Origin: Bacteroidales bacterium
Lineage (GTDB): Bacteria > Bacteroidota > Bacteroidia > Bacteroidales > JAADJA01
Direction of reading: 5' to 3'
Length of the DNA: 64,000 bases
Assembly: GCA_021740645.1 (NCBI GenBank)
Contig: JAIOZL010000024.1
Coordinates: 1 to 64,000, forward strand
A program made the position numbers and the translations under genes. Under the pieces are notes generated by a model that was not told the origin of the DNA, made no database searches, and saw nothing but the letters and a program-made list of their open reading frames with translations. Shown piece by piece: positions 43,970 through 53,137 of the stretch; within the stretch, counting starts at the first letter, position 1, and each line of letters starts with the position of its first letter.

Positions 43970-45871
43970 ATGCTAAAAAAATATTCCTCTTTACTTATTT
44001 GTTCAGTTGTAGTTTTTGGATTGAATATTACGCCTGTACATTCTCAACCAGAAGCGATTCAATTCCCCCCTGAAATAAAACATGCTATTGAATTGGAAAC
44101 AAGGACTGATAGCGGAAAACCAGGCAAGGCGTATTGGCAAAACTTTGCTGATTATAAAATTGATGCCACCTTTAACCCAAATAGTCTTGAGATCAGAGGC
44201 ATAGAAGAAATTTTTTACAAGAATAACAGCCCTGACACTCTTCACTCAATCCTGGTGCATATTTTCCCTGACATCTTTAGGGAAGGCACGGTAGCCGAGT
44301 TTTATATTGACGCAAATGACAAAAGTAGCGGAGTTGAATTGGAAAGTATGTTGGTTAATAGTGAGATTGTTAACCTCGATCCGGCCTCAGGAAATTGTGA
44401 ATATGATGATACCTATTTGTGGGTCGATCTTTTAAGGCCGATTTTACCCGAATCAGAAAATAATATAAAGATAAGTTGGAATTACACTCTTAATGAAACA
44501 TCACATATGCGCACCGGACAGGTTGATTCAAGCAGTTTTTTTATTGCCTATTGGTTTCCAAGAGTCGGGGTTTATGACGATATTAATGGATGGAACAATT
44601 ATAATTACACAGGAACGGCTGAATTTTATAATGATTTTGGAAACTTCGATGTAAACATTACAGTCCCCGGTGGATTTGTGGTTTTTGCAAGCGGGGAACT
44701 TCAAAACCCTCAATTTACCCTTGCAAATAAATATTATTTAAGATATAAACAGGCTAAGGAATCATTTGAGAAAACCAAAATTATTGAAGCACAGGATATC
44801 CCGCACCGCGATTTTACTGTCCCGGATCCAGAAATTGCCTGGCATTTCAAAGCGTCCAATGTCTCTGATTTTGCCTTTGCTCTCTCTGACCATTATGTGT
44901 GGGATGCAATAATGCTAAATAATCCGGGTGGGCACCAGCCGATAACGCTAAATGTAGCCTACGATCATGCTGCCCCTAATTTTGCGAAAGTTATACAAAT
45001 TGCAAAACGGTCAATTGAATACATGATCAATGATCTGCCCGGAATACCTTTCCCCTACCCTGCAATGACTGTGTTTAACGGACTGGATGAAATGGAGTAC
45101 CCTATGATTGTAAACGATATAGGAATAAATGACATAAAATCAACATTTAGTTTAACAGCACACGAAATTTGTCATACTTACTTTCCTTTCTATACCGGGT
45201 GTAATGAAAGGGAATATGCCTGGATGGACGAAGGCCTGGTAAGTTTTTTTGAGTATAGCATCCTGAGGGATATCTTTGATCCGGATTATATCTCTCTTTT
45301 TTTTCTTGACGACTATGTTAGCATTATGGGAACATCTAAAGATTTACCACTGATTGTTTCTTCTGAATTGATAAAATCCGAATATTATTATGCCCTTTCC
45401 TATTCCAAGGCGGCAATGTTTTATTCCATTCTTCAAAATGAGATGGGAAAGGATGCATTTAAAAAAATGTTAGGTGATTTCGCAGAGGTATGGCAGGGAA
45501 AGCACCCCACAGGGTTTGATTTTTTATACTTTATCCACTATTCATCAGAGAACGGACTTTCGTGGCTTATCCAGCCATGGTTTTTCGAATATGGCTTTGT
45601 GGATTTGGCAATTGAAAGTGTTGAAAGAAATTCTGATACGTATGAAGTTAAAGTGATAAGAAAAGGGAATCTTCCTGCCCCGGTTAATTTGCAATTGATT
45701 TATACCGATGGTACTGCCAACGTGATAAGAGGAAAAGCTTTGGTTTGGAAAAACCAGGTATTTAATACAAAAATTGAGGTAAGTGCTGAAAAGGAGATTA
45801 AATCTTTTGAAGTTTTTCAGGATATGCCAATGGATTTGTATCCCGATGACAATATTTTTTACATGAAATAG
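43970..45871 (+). CDS. Secreted M1-family (gluzincin) metallopeptidase
   Basis: 633 residues. Signal peptide (LLICSVVVFGLNITPVHS). The zinc site is HEICH (His398, Glu399, His402) with the third ligand Glu421 in WMDEG, an HExxH-x18-E gluzincin site. The N-terminal beta-domain carries IHATFNPNS-type strands; the GxMEN exopeptidase motif is replaced by GLDEMEYP, where Glu/Met-Glu may serve. It should be an exported aminopeptidase or oligopeptidase. No T9SS domain is seen. Confidence 0.92.
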   Translation: MLKKYSSLLICSVVVFGLNITPVHSQPEAIQFPPEIKHAIELETRTDSGKPGKAYWQNFADYKIDATFNPNSLEIRGIEEIFYKNNSPDTLHSILVHIFPDIFREGTVAEFYIDANDKSSGVELESMLVNSEIVNLDPASGNCEYDDTYLWVDLLRPILPESENNIKISWNYTLNETSHMRTGQVDSSSFFIAYWFPRVGVYDDINGWNNYNYTGTAEFYNDFGNFDVNITVPGGFVVFASGELQNPQFTLANKYYLRYKQAKESFEKTKIIEAQDIPHRDFTVPDPEIAWHFKASNVSDFAFALSDHYVWDAIMLNNPGGHQPITLNVAYDHAAPNFAKVIQIAKRSIEYMINDLPGIPFPYPAMTVFNGLDEMEYPMIVNDIGINDIKSTFSLTAHEICHTYFPFYTGCNEREYAWMDEGLVSFFEYSILRDIFDPDYISLFFLDDYVSIMGTSKDLPLIVSSELIKSEYYYALSYSKAAMFYSILQNEMGKDAFKKMLGDFAEVWQGKHPTGFDFLYFIHYSSENGLSWLIQPWFFEYGFVDLAIESVERNSDTYEVKVIRKGNLPAPVNLQLIYTDGTANVIRGKALVWKNQVFNTKIEVSAEKEIKSFEVFQDMPMDLYPDDNIFYMK

Positions 45872-45954
45872 ACGTGTTTTAGAAGGCCACCTTACTGGCC
45901 AAAAAAAATCCAATAATAATTATAAGATAATGGATGATTTATTTCGTGGATTTA

Positions 45955-45962
45955 TATATTTG
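45955..45962 (+). promoter_or_regulatory. -7 promoter box of pta
   Basis: TATATTTG (TAnnTTTG), 38 bases before the ATG. Confidence 0.5.
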
Positions 45963-46000
45963 CAAGCCTTAAACAATAGGGATTTATCATATTTAAGCCA

Positions 46001-48097
46001 ATGGCAAAAAACCTGTATATAGCAGCAACTGAAGCAGATTCCGGAAAATCATTGATCGTTTTGGGATTAATGAATATTTTAACCCGGCATGTGAAAAAAG
46101 TTGGTTTTTTCCGGCCTGTAGTTCGATCGGGCGAAACGCACAAGGATAAAGACATAGAATTGGTAACCCGAAAATTCAACCTTTCGTTTCCATATGAATC
46201 CATGTATGGGATAAAAGGCGATGAAGCTTTTGATCTGATACAGGATGATAAAATGGATGAGGTTTTTTCGATCATCCTGAATAAATACAAAAAACTTGAA
46301 AGCAAGTGCGATTTTATTTTGTGCGAAGGAACTGATTACAGAGGTGCCCTAAAGCCTTTTGAGTTCGATTTTAATGCGCAGATGGCAAACAATCTTGGTG
46401 CTCCGGTCATTGCGGTTATAAATGGTTTCAGAAAAAGCGTGGTGGATGTTGCCGACACTGTACAACTTATTAAAGGTGTTTTGTCGAAGGAAAAGTGTCA
46501 GTATATCGGGATGTTTGTGAACCGCGTTAAAAATGAAGACCAACAGGCGATTATCAATTATCTGAGTAAAATTGAAACCAGGGGCAAATTTGATTTTGTG
46601 ATTCCGGAAATTAGTTTGCTCCAAAAGCTAACCATCCGGCAAATAAGCAATGCCTTGAAAGCAAAACTAATCTATGGCGATCAGGAAGTTTTGGATTACG
46701 ATGTTATGGATTACAAAATCGGGGCGATGGGGATTGATAACATCCTTAAGTACACTACAGACGGAACGGTAGTGGTTACTCCGGGTGACCGCACGGATGT
46801 ACTTGTTACCCTATTTATGACTTTGTTGTCAGACACCTACCCCAAAATTGCCGGGATCATACTTACAGGAGGGATATCTCCAAACAATGAATTTCTTAAA
46901 CTCATTAATGGTATAAGAAAGCTCCCCCTTGCTATATGCAGGGTAGATGATGATACCTATAATACTGTATTAAAGATTCAGAATATCAAGCCACAATTAT
47001 CCCCTGACAATGAACGAAGGATGGCTGTAGCACTTGGGCATTTTGAAAAGCACGTAGATGAACTCAGGATACGGGATCAGATTGAAATTACCAGTTCGGG
47101 CGTAATTACTCCGCTTATGTTTGAATATGAATTATTTGAACGGGCAAGAGCGAATAAGAAACATATCGTGTTACCGGAAGGCCTTGATGAGCGAATTTTA
47201 AGGGCAGCAGAAATCCTTCTCAGTAGAAACGTAGTTGACATTACACTATTGGGTAACGAAGAGGAAATTTTAAGTAAGGCTGCATCATTGCATCTCAAAA
47301 TTGGTGGGGCCAATATTATAGATCCCAACGATAACGACCTCATAAATGATTATGCTGCTACTTATTACCGGCTTCGCAAAGAAAAAGGAGTTACAAAAGA
47401 ATCGGCAAGGGACACCATGCATGATCCCAGTTATCTCGGAACCATGATGGTATATAAAGGACATGCCGATGGAATGGTCTCTGGAGCTGCCAATACCACA
47501 CAGCATACCATAAGGCCTGCTTTTGAGTTTATCAAAACCAAACCCGGGTTTTCCATTGTGTCCAGTTCCTTTTTAATGTGTTTCGAAGACAGGGTTTTGG
47601 TATATGGTGATTGTGCGGTTAACCCTAACCCCAATTCAGAACAACTCGCCGACATTGCTATTAGCTCTTCAAATACAGCCAAAATGTTTGGCATTGAACC
47701 CCGTATCGCTATGTTATCGTATTCAACCGGACAATCGGGGAAAGGGGCTGACGTTGAAAAAGTTCGCGAAGCTACCCGAATCGTCAGGGAACGCCATCCT
47801 GAGCTGAAGGTTGAAGGCCCCATTCAATATGATGCAGCTATAGATGCAACCGTCGCGAAACAAAAAATGCCAGGAAGCGAAGTAGCAGGTAAGGCTACTG
47901 TTTATATTTTCCCCGATTTGAATACAGGAAACAATACATATAAAGCCGTTCAGCGTGCTTCAGGTGCGGTAGCCGTTGGTCCGGTATTACAGGGATTAAA
48001 TAAACCAGTGAACGATTTAAGCCGGGGGTGTTTGGTTAAAGACATCGTAAACACAGTGATGATCACAGCCATTCAAGCTCAGGAAAACGAGGCTTAA
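46001..48097 (+). CDS. pta: Phosphate acetyltransferase (long, DRTGG-type)
   Basis: 698 residues, the long form. An N-terminal dethiobiotin-synthetase-like P-loop region (ATEADSGKSLIVLGL), a DRTGG domain (about 215-320), and the C-terminal PTA/PTB catalytic domain from about 375 (HIVLPEGLDERILRAAEI; HADGMVSGAANTTQHT; STGQSGKGADVEKV). It interconverts acetyl-CoA and acetyl phosphate. The usual partner ackA is not adjacent: the next gene is a small membrane protein on the other strand. Confidence 0.97.
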   Translation: MAKNLYIAATEADSGKSLIVLGLMNILTRHVKKVGFFRPVVRSGETHKDKDIELVTRKFNLSFPYESMYGIKGDEAFDLIQDDKMDEVFSIILNKYKKLESKCDFILCEGTDYRGALKPFEFDFNAQMANNLGAPVIAVINGFRKSVVDVADTVQLIKGVLSKEKCQYIGMFVNRVKNEDQQAIINYLSKIETRGKFDFVIPEISLLQKLTIRQISNALKAKLIYGDQEVLDYDVMDYKIGAMGIDNILKYTTDGTVVVTPGDRTDVLVTLFMTLLSDTYPKIAGIILTGGISPNNEFLKLINGIRKLPLAICRVDDDTYNTVLKIQNIKPQLSPDNERRMAVALGHFEKHVDELRIRDQIEITSSGVITPLMFEYELFERARANKKHIVLPEGLDERILRAAEILLSRNVVDITLLGNEEEILSKAASLHLKIGGANIIDPNDNDLINDYAATYYRLRKEKGVTKESARDTMHDPSYLGTMMVYKGHADGMVSGAANTTQHTIRPAFEFIKTKPGFSIVSSSFLMCFEDRVLVYGDCAVNPNPNSEQLADIAISSSNTAKMFGIEPRIAMLSYSTGQSGKGADVEKVREATRIVRERHPELKVEGPIQYDAAIDATVAKQKMPGSEVAGKATVYIFPDLNTGNNTYKAVQRASGAVAVGPVLQGLNKPVNDLSRGCLVKDIVNTVMITAIQAQENEA

Positions 48098-48121
48098 TTA
48101 TCGAATGGATTTCCTCAAATG

Positions 48122-48364
48122 TTATCGTCCTATCAATTTATTTCTTACGATCGAAACAAAAGATATAAATGTCCAGGCACCTTCGAGGATTACGAAGGGT
48201 AAATAATTTAATAATATTGAAGCCAGGCAGGCCATTCCTGCTCCTATCAGGTTTAATAATAAAAATGACCAGTCCTTGTAGTTAACCTGGCCGATCACAT
48301 TCAGAAAGTATGCCAGTAATATTTGGGAAATTCCTATAAACCCTATCCAATCTATTATATCCAT
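48122..48364 (-). CDS. Small membrane protein of the CBU_0592 type
   Basis: 80 residues from the ATG at 48364 (the frame opens ten codons earlier). Three hydrophobic segments: WIGFIGISQILLAYFLNVIG, SFLLLNLIGAGMACLASILL and a final FVILEGAWTFISFVSI. The NxIGA-x-x-h and LEGxWxhIS patterns are those of CBU_0592-like inner-membrane proteins. Function unknown. Convergent with pta. Confidence 0.78.
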   Translation of the reverse strand: MDIIDWIGFIGISQILLAYFLNVIGQVNYKDWSFLLLNLIGAGMACLASILLNYLPFVILEGAWTFISFVSIVRNKLIGR

Positions 48365-48701
48365 GAGATATTCTGTTATTCCAATTGGAGTCAAAAATAG
48401 GCAATTTATACCTTTCCTCTTTTACTCTATTTGCATGTGATTTGAGAAAACACATGCTGCATTATCTGACAAAATCCAACAATTATGAAAGTGGTTTAAT
48501 AAAGTATATAATGAAAGAAAAATTGAAATATCACTTGCATTGCCCATATAATTAAAGTGAATATTGGAATATTTGCCTCTTTCGAATGATTACAAATCAT
48601 ATTATTCCATATCCTTGTTAATAACTTTTTATACTGGCTTAATCACTTGGTTTTTTTGCAAAGGGATTCCTTTTAGTTTTGCAATGGTTAAACTAAAAGG
48701 C
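48365..48701. other. Intergenic region upstream of thyA
   Basis: About 335 bases, with a 7-bp inverted repeat (GCATGTG 48433-48439, CACATGC 48451-48457) and the thyA promoter. The open frame of thyA extends back into this region to 48564, but those codons are not conserved thymidylate synthase sequence. Confidence 0.6.
48674..48681 (+). promoter_or_regulatory. -7 promoter box of thyA
   Basis: TAGTTTTG (TAnnTTTG) with a TTTG about 15 bases upstream as a possible -33 box. Its position fixes the translation start at 48702, because upstream ATGs would precede the transcript. Confidence 0.55.
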
Positions 48702-49526
48702 ATGCAACAATACCTTGATTTACTTACACACGTCCTGGAGCATGGCGTTAAAAAAGCTGATCGTACAGGAACAGGAACTTTTAGTGTATTTGGTTACCAG
48801 ATGCGTTTTGACCTCTCAAAAGGTTTCCCTTTAATTACTACGAAAAAGCTTCATCTCAGGTCGATCATTCACGAACTTCTATGGTTCCTTTCTGGCGACA
48901 CCAACATTCGGTATTTAAAAGAGAACAATGTAAGTATCTGGGACGAATGGGCCGATGAAAACGGCAACCTGGGGCCTGTGTATGGTGCACAGTGGCGTAA
49001 TTGGAACAACGATGGCATTGACCAAATATCTGAAGTAGTGGATCTGATTAAAACCAATCCCGATAGCAGACGAATGTTAGTCGCTGCATGGAATCCGGGA
49101 GTATTGCCCGAAACAGGCAAATCATTTTCTGAAAATGTTTCCATGGGTAAGGCTGCATTGCCTCCTTGTCATGCTTTTTTTCAGTTTTATGTGGCTGATG
49201 GGAAATTATCCTGCCAAATGTATCAGCGAAGTTGCGATATTTTCCTTGGAGTACCTTTTAACATTGCATCCTATGCCTTACTCACTTTGATGTTGGCACA
49301 GGTTACAGGACTTAAACCAGGTGAATTTATTCATACACTTGGAGACGCCCACATTTACACCAACCATGTGGATCAGTGTAAATTGCAGTTAGGCCGAAAA
49401 CCATATGACTTACCTCAGATGAAAATCAATCCTGATGTAAAGAATATCTTTGATTTTAAATTTGAGGATTTCGAATTAGTAAATTATCAACACCACGCTC
49501 ATATTAAGGGAAAGATTTCAGTTTAG
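48702..49526 (+). CDS. thyA: Thymidylate synthase
   Basis: 274 residues from the ATG at 48702, starting [16 protein letters not shown] as in other Thy[13 protein letters not shown], the catalytic Cys156 in [27 protein letters not shown] and HIYTNHVDQ are all present. It makes dTMP from dUMP with methylene-tetrahydrofolate. A short insertion ([14 protein letters not shown]) before the catalytic Cys is absent from E. coli. It precedes folA, which recycles the dihydrofolate produced. Confidence 0.98.
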   Translation: MQQYLDLLTHVLEHGVKKADRTGTGTFSVFGYQMRFDLSKGFPLITTKKLHLRSIIHELLWFLSGDTNIRYLKENNVSIWDEWADENGNLGPVYGAQWRNWNNDGIDQISEVVDLIKTNPDSRRMLVAAWNPGVLPETGKSFSENVSMGKAALPPCHAFFQFYVADGKLSCQMYQRSCDIFLGVPFNIASYALLTLMLAQVTGLKPGEFIHTLGDAHIYTNHVDQCKLQLGRKPYDLPQMKINPDVKNIFDFKFEDFELVNYQHHAHIKGKISV

Positions 49527-49558
49527 GTATAGAATATTTAGTGGTAATAAATAGATTT

Positions 49559-49566
49559 TATTTTTG
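49559..49566 (+). promoter_or_regulatory. -7 promoter box of folA
   Basis: TATTTTTG, 26 bases before the folA ATG, so folA may have its own start as well as readthrough from thyA. Confidence 0.5.
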
Positions 49567-49591
49567 ATATAAGTTTTAAATTATAGGGTTT

Positions 49592-50089
49592 ATGAAAAAT
49601 ATTTCGATTATCGTAGCTGTAGCAAGGAACCATGCAATAGGTAAAGACAATAAGCTTTTATGGCACTTGTCGGAGGATTTAAAAAGATTTAAAAAACTGA
49701 CCACAGGTCATTATATCGTTATGGGAAAAAAAACCTATTATTCTCTGCCAAACAGGCCTCTGCCTAATCGTACACATCTGGTACTCACCGATGTGCCTGG
49801 AGAACTAATCGATAATTGCACCATGGCCTATTCCGTTACGGATGCGTTAGAAAAAATGCATCCAGAGGAAGAAAATTTCATCATCGGGGGAGCTTCTATT
49901 TATAAACAATTTTTAAGGCATGCCAACAAACTATATATCACATGGGTACATGAGGATTTTGAGGCAGATACCTTTTTCCCGCACATAAATGATGAAGAAT
50001 GGGACGTGGTTTCTAAAGAAGACTTTTTAAATCCCGATGAAAATAACCCCTACCCCTACTCTTATATAATTTATGAACGCAAGAAATAG
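49592..50089 (+). CDS. folA: Dihydrofolate reductase
   Basis: 165 residues. VAVARNHAIGKDNKLLWHLS (substrate and Met20 loop region), LKRFKKLTTGHYIVMGKKTY and IIGGASIYKQFL (NADPH site) identify it. It reduces dihydrofolate with NADPH, completing the thymidylate cycle with thyA 65 bases upstream. Confidence 0.98.
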   Translation: MKNISIIVAVARNHAIGKDNKLLWHLSEDLKRFKKLTTGHYIVMGKKTYYSLPNRPLPNRTHLVLTDVPGELIDNCTMAYSVTDALEKMHPEEENFIIGGASIYKQFLRHANKLYITWVHEDFEADTFFPHINDEEWDVVSKEDFLNPDENNPYPYSYIIYERKK

Positions 50090-50268
50090 TATTCCCAGGC
50101 CTAAAGGCCAGTGCAACTCATAGAATTACCTGTATTTCAGTGCATGATTTTAAACCTGTTGAAAGCTTCCTAAGGATGGCTATTTCAGGAAGAGAAACTT
50201 TAAGATTACCTGGGCTCTTAATTATTAAACGATTCGTAAAACTTTTATAGCTCTTCAATGGATATAAA

Positions 50269-50308
50269 TTCAAAACCATGAACTTTGAACCTCGACCCTC
50301 AAACTCCA
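50269..50308. repeat. A/C-rich intergenic patch
   Basis: A run of words like TTCAAAAC, GAACTTTGAAC and CTCAAACTCC resembles the hairpin arms before uvrB and a patch at 10060-10078. Confidence 0.35.
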
Positions 50309-50311
50309 TTC

Positions 50312-50689
50312 CTATAACTGTTCAACCTTCCAGTCCTCACCAATCCAAACCGGAATAACCTCAACTTCCGGATACCATTCTTTTATGCTTGCTGCTGAAT
50401 TTAAGGTTTGTGCAATATGGGTATCTTTATCTACCGGATTCCCGGCACAATCAGCATGACCAGCAATTAATATTATTCTTGAACCATGTCCATTAACTGA
50501 TATTTCCAACCTTTGTTTAATAGAGTTTATCTTGAATTTATCAACATTTTCCCCAATGATCTTATCCGGACCCGGTTCGGTAACCATATCTACATACTTC
50601 ACTCCAAATTTTGATTTCAGAAATTTTATCACAGGCTCCTGAACCCTTCCGTCCATGCAATTAACTGCAGTTGCAAACATATCCATCAT
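50312..50689 (-). CDS. Minimal beta-carbonic-anhydrase-like protein
   Basis: 125 residues, about two thirds the size of a beta-carbonic anhydrase. The candidate zinc ligands and dyad are kept: Cys11-Met-Asp13-Gly-Arg15 (CxDxR), His78 and Cys81 in IAGHADCAG. The C-terminal half is short and the usual dimer extension is missing. It may be a reduced CO2 hydratase or a related metal-binding protein. It lies 17 bases after the nupC stop and is probably the third gene of the DUF151 nuclease-nupC operon. Confidence 0.75.
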   Translation of the reverse strand: MMDMFATAVNCMDGRVQEPVIKFLKSKFGVKYVDMVTEPGPDKIIGENVDKFKINSIKQRLEISVNGHGSRIILIAGHADCAGNPVDKDTHIAQTLNSAASIKEWYPEVEVIPVWIGEDWKVEQL

Positions 50690-50705
50690 CTAATAAATTT
50701 AATTT

Positions 50706-52229
50706 TTATCCTAAAATAGCTCCAACTATTGTGGCAGATAATAAGGATGCAAGTGTTCCGCCTAATAATGCACGCAATCCATATCTGCTAAGTAAAACCC
50801 TTTGGTTTGGAGCAAGTGAACCAATACCCCCTATCTGTATACCTATAGAAGCAAAATTTGCAAACCCACACAACATGTAGGTAGCCATAATAATGGATTT
50901 TGGATCCAATACACCAGATGCCTTGAGTTGTGAAAGACTAACATAACCGATAAATTCAGTCATAATTATTTTTTCACCAAGTAAACGGCCAATAAGCGTT
51001 ATATCCCCTACCGGAATGCCAATCAGCCACATCAGGGGAGCAAAGGTATAGCCTAAAATAAATTGTAAGTTTAGCCTGTTATATTTACCATCTGTCACCT
51101 CTATAATTACATCATTGAGGTGTGTCCACGCTCCGATTTTTCCGGTGATATAATTGAACATAGCAATAAAAGCGATAAAAACAAGGAGCATTCCTGCTAC
51201 ATTAATTGCTAATTTCAAACCTTGACCGGTCCCGTTAGAAATGGCGTCCAGCACATTACTCCCAACATTTTCCTTCGACACCTCAATGGTTTTATTTACA
51301 TCTTCCGTTTGGGGAACCAGTACTTTTGAAACTACCACTGCTCCAGGAGCTGCCATCACTGAAGCGGCTAAAAGATGTTTAGCAAACAGCAATTTCTGAA
51401 CCGGGTCATCCCCGCCTAAAAAGTCGATATAGACGGCCAGAACTCCACCGGCTAAAGTGGCCATCCCTCCCATCATGACCAACAACATTTCTGACTTATT
51501 CATCTTAGGCAGGTATTCCTTGATCATTAAAGGAGATTCGGTTTGACCTAAAAAAATATTTCCTGCTACTGATAAACTTTCTGCGCCCGAAAGTTTCAAT
51601 AATTTCGTCATTATCCAGGCCATACCTTTTACTATTACCTGAATTATGCCGAGATAAAAAAGAAGGCTGGTTAGCGCAGAAAAGAAAATAATAGTGGGTA
51701 ATATCTTTACGGCAAAAGTGATCAGACCATCTTCAATTTTACCTGTTACCATCGATTGAAAAAGGAAATTTACTCCAGCCTGTGTAAAATCAAGAACTTT
51801 AACAAACAACTTTCCGGCAAATTCAAAAAAATACTGAACAAAGGGAACATACAACACCCCAACAGCCAATAATATTTGTAATGATAAGCCTATGAATACA
51901 ACTTTCCACGAAATCGCTTTACGGTTGGTGCTGAATAACCACGCTATTCCAATTAAAGTCAGCATTCCCAGCAAGCCCCTCAATATCGTTATAAGCCCAA
52001 CCCCTCCCTTTCTGGTCTTATCTAAAAGCAAATTTGCCTTATTCGCTAAATCTGCATTTTCGGTTGAACTATTTTCACTTATGGCCTGCGGAGCAGCAAC
52101 TTCAACGGCAAGTTCAGCAGAATCCTTAGTCACGATTACTTTAGCAGATGTATCAGATTGAATCATCGAAAAAACACCTGACACGATCAGGGCAGAAAAA
52201 AGTATTAAAATCACCCACTTTTTACGCAT
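50706..52229 (-). CDS. nupC: NupC/CNT-family nucleoside transporter
   Basis: 507 residues. After a signal-anchor and a soluble N-terminal linker of about 60 residues, the CNT core starts near residue 75. Conserved blocks include GQTESPLMIKEYLPKMNKSE, MATLAGGVLAVYIDFLGG, YMLCGFANFASIGIQIGGIG. It carries nucleosides with H+ or Na+ for salvage. It lies 70 bases after the DUF151 nuclease gene, which would supply nucleotides for uptake; the pair is common in Bacteroidota. Confidence 0.94.
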   Translation of the reverse strand: MRKKWVILILFSALIVSGVFSMIQSDTSAKVIVTKDSAELAVEVAAPQAISENSSTENADLANKANLLLDKTRKGGVGLITILRGLLGMLTLIGIAWLFSTNRKAISWKVVFIGLSLQILLAVGVLYVPFVQYFFEFAGKLFVKVLDFTQAGVNFLFQSMVTGKIEDGLITFAVKILPTIIFFSALTSLLFYLGIIQVIVKGMAWIMTKLLKLSGAESLSVAGNIFLGQTESPLMIKEYLPKMNKSEMLLVMMGGMATLAGGVLAVYIDFLGGDDPVQKLLFAKHLLAASVMAAPGAVVVSKVLVPQTEDVNKTIEVSKENVGSNVLDAISNGTGQGLKLAINVAGMLLVFIAFIAMFNYITGKIGAWTHLNDVIIEVTDGKYNRLNLQFILGYTFAPLMWLIGIPVGDITLIGRLLGEKIIMTEFIGYVSLSQLKASGVLDPKSIIMATYMLCGFANFASIGIQIGGIGSLAPNQRVLLSRYGLRALLGGTLASLLSATIVGAILG

Positions 52230-52299
52230 AGCCTAAGAATAAAAAAATTAAGGGAAATTCAGTTCGTCCGTATTTCCCATTTTAAAACAAAAATTATAA

Positions 52300-52887
52300 C
52301 TATTTCTTTTTTCGTTTATTCATTTCGTCCCTGATCTTGGAAGCTTCTTCATATTCCTCCTTTTGCACAGCTTTTTGTAGCATTTCCTTAAGTTCAGTAT
52401 TAGAATGCGCGGCCAGGGGATTTTCAAGGACTTTTTCCTCCTTCACTGGTTTTTCTTTTGGTTTGCCCGGTTTCTTTTCGTCCACAATTATACCGGCTGC
52501 CGACATAATCTTTTCATTGGTATATATCGGACATTTAAACCTTAAGGCCAGGGCAACAGCATCTGAGGTTCGGGCGTCTATACGGTATTCAGTCTTTTCA
52601 TCAAGACAAACCAATTCCGCATGAAATACCCCCTCTATAAATTTATTTATTATTACCTCCTGAAGATTAATTTGAAAGGTATCTGCAAATCGTTTAAACA
52701 AATCATGGGTTAGAGGCCTGCTGGGTTTCATCTTTTCGAGTTCTATCGCTATTGCCTGTGCTTCAAAGCCCCCGATAATAATTGGCAGTCTTCTTTTTCC
52801 ATTCGTTTCTCCAAGAATTAGGGCATACGCCCCACTCTGCGACTGACTGTATGACATTCCAATTATTTCAAGCTTAATTTTATCCAT
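52300..52887 (-). CDS. DUF151 bifunctional nuclease with C-terminal UVR motif
   Basis: 195 residues. Residues 1-130 are the DUF151 nuclease domain (ALILGETNGKRRLPIIIGGF; IDARTSDAVALALRF). After a Lys/Pro/Glu linker, the last 30 residues (LKEMLQKAVQKEEYEEASKI) form a UVR helix pair like the C-terminus of UvrB. Plant and bacterial homologues act on DNA and RNA. First gene of the nupC operon. Confidence 0.93.
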   Translation of the reverse strand: MDKIKLEIIGMSYSQSQSGAYALILGETNGKRRLPIIIGGFEAQAIAIELEKMKPSRPLTHDLFKRFADTFQINLQEVIINKFIEGVFHAELVCLDEKTEYRIDARTSDAVALALRFKCPIYTNEKIMSAAGIIVDEKKPGKPKEKPVKEEKVLENPLAAHSNTELKEMLQKAVQKEEYEEASKIRDEMNKRKKK

Positions 52888-53137
52888 CTGATATTCCTTA
52901 CCGTTCTTAATAAAATGAAAGATAAAAGTATTAATATTTTTACAACCCTGCCTTGATTTCTGAAATAAAATTTAAAAATTATTAACATTCAGAGGTATTC
53001 CAAAATCATGAACCATAGCCTGAACAAACACCGTGGAGCATAATTTTTCAAATGGCAGCTTTTAATAAAATTAACATGCTAATTAATAAAATACTTTATA
53101 TTTTAGCGCCTTCATTTATAAATATAAACGATACAAC

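Noticed and set aside
45872..45910. GGCCA...TGGCC hairpin after the M1 peptidase gene as terminator
   Set aside because: The stem is 5 bp and is followed by A, not T, on the coding strand.
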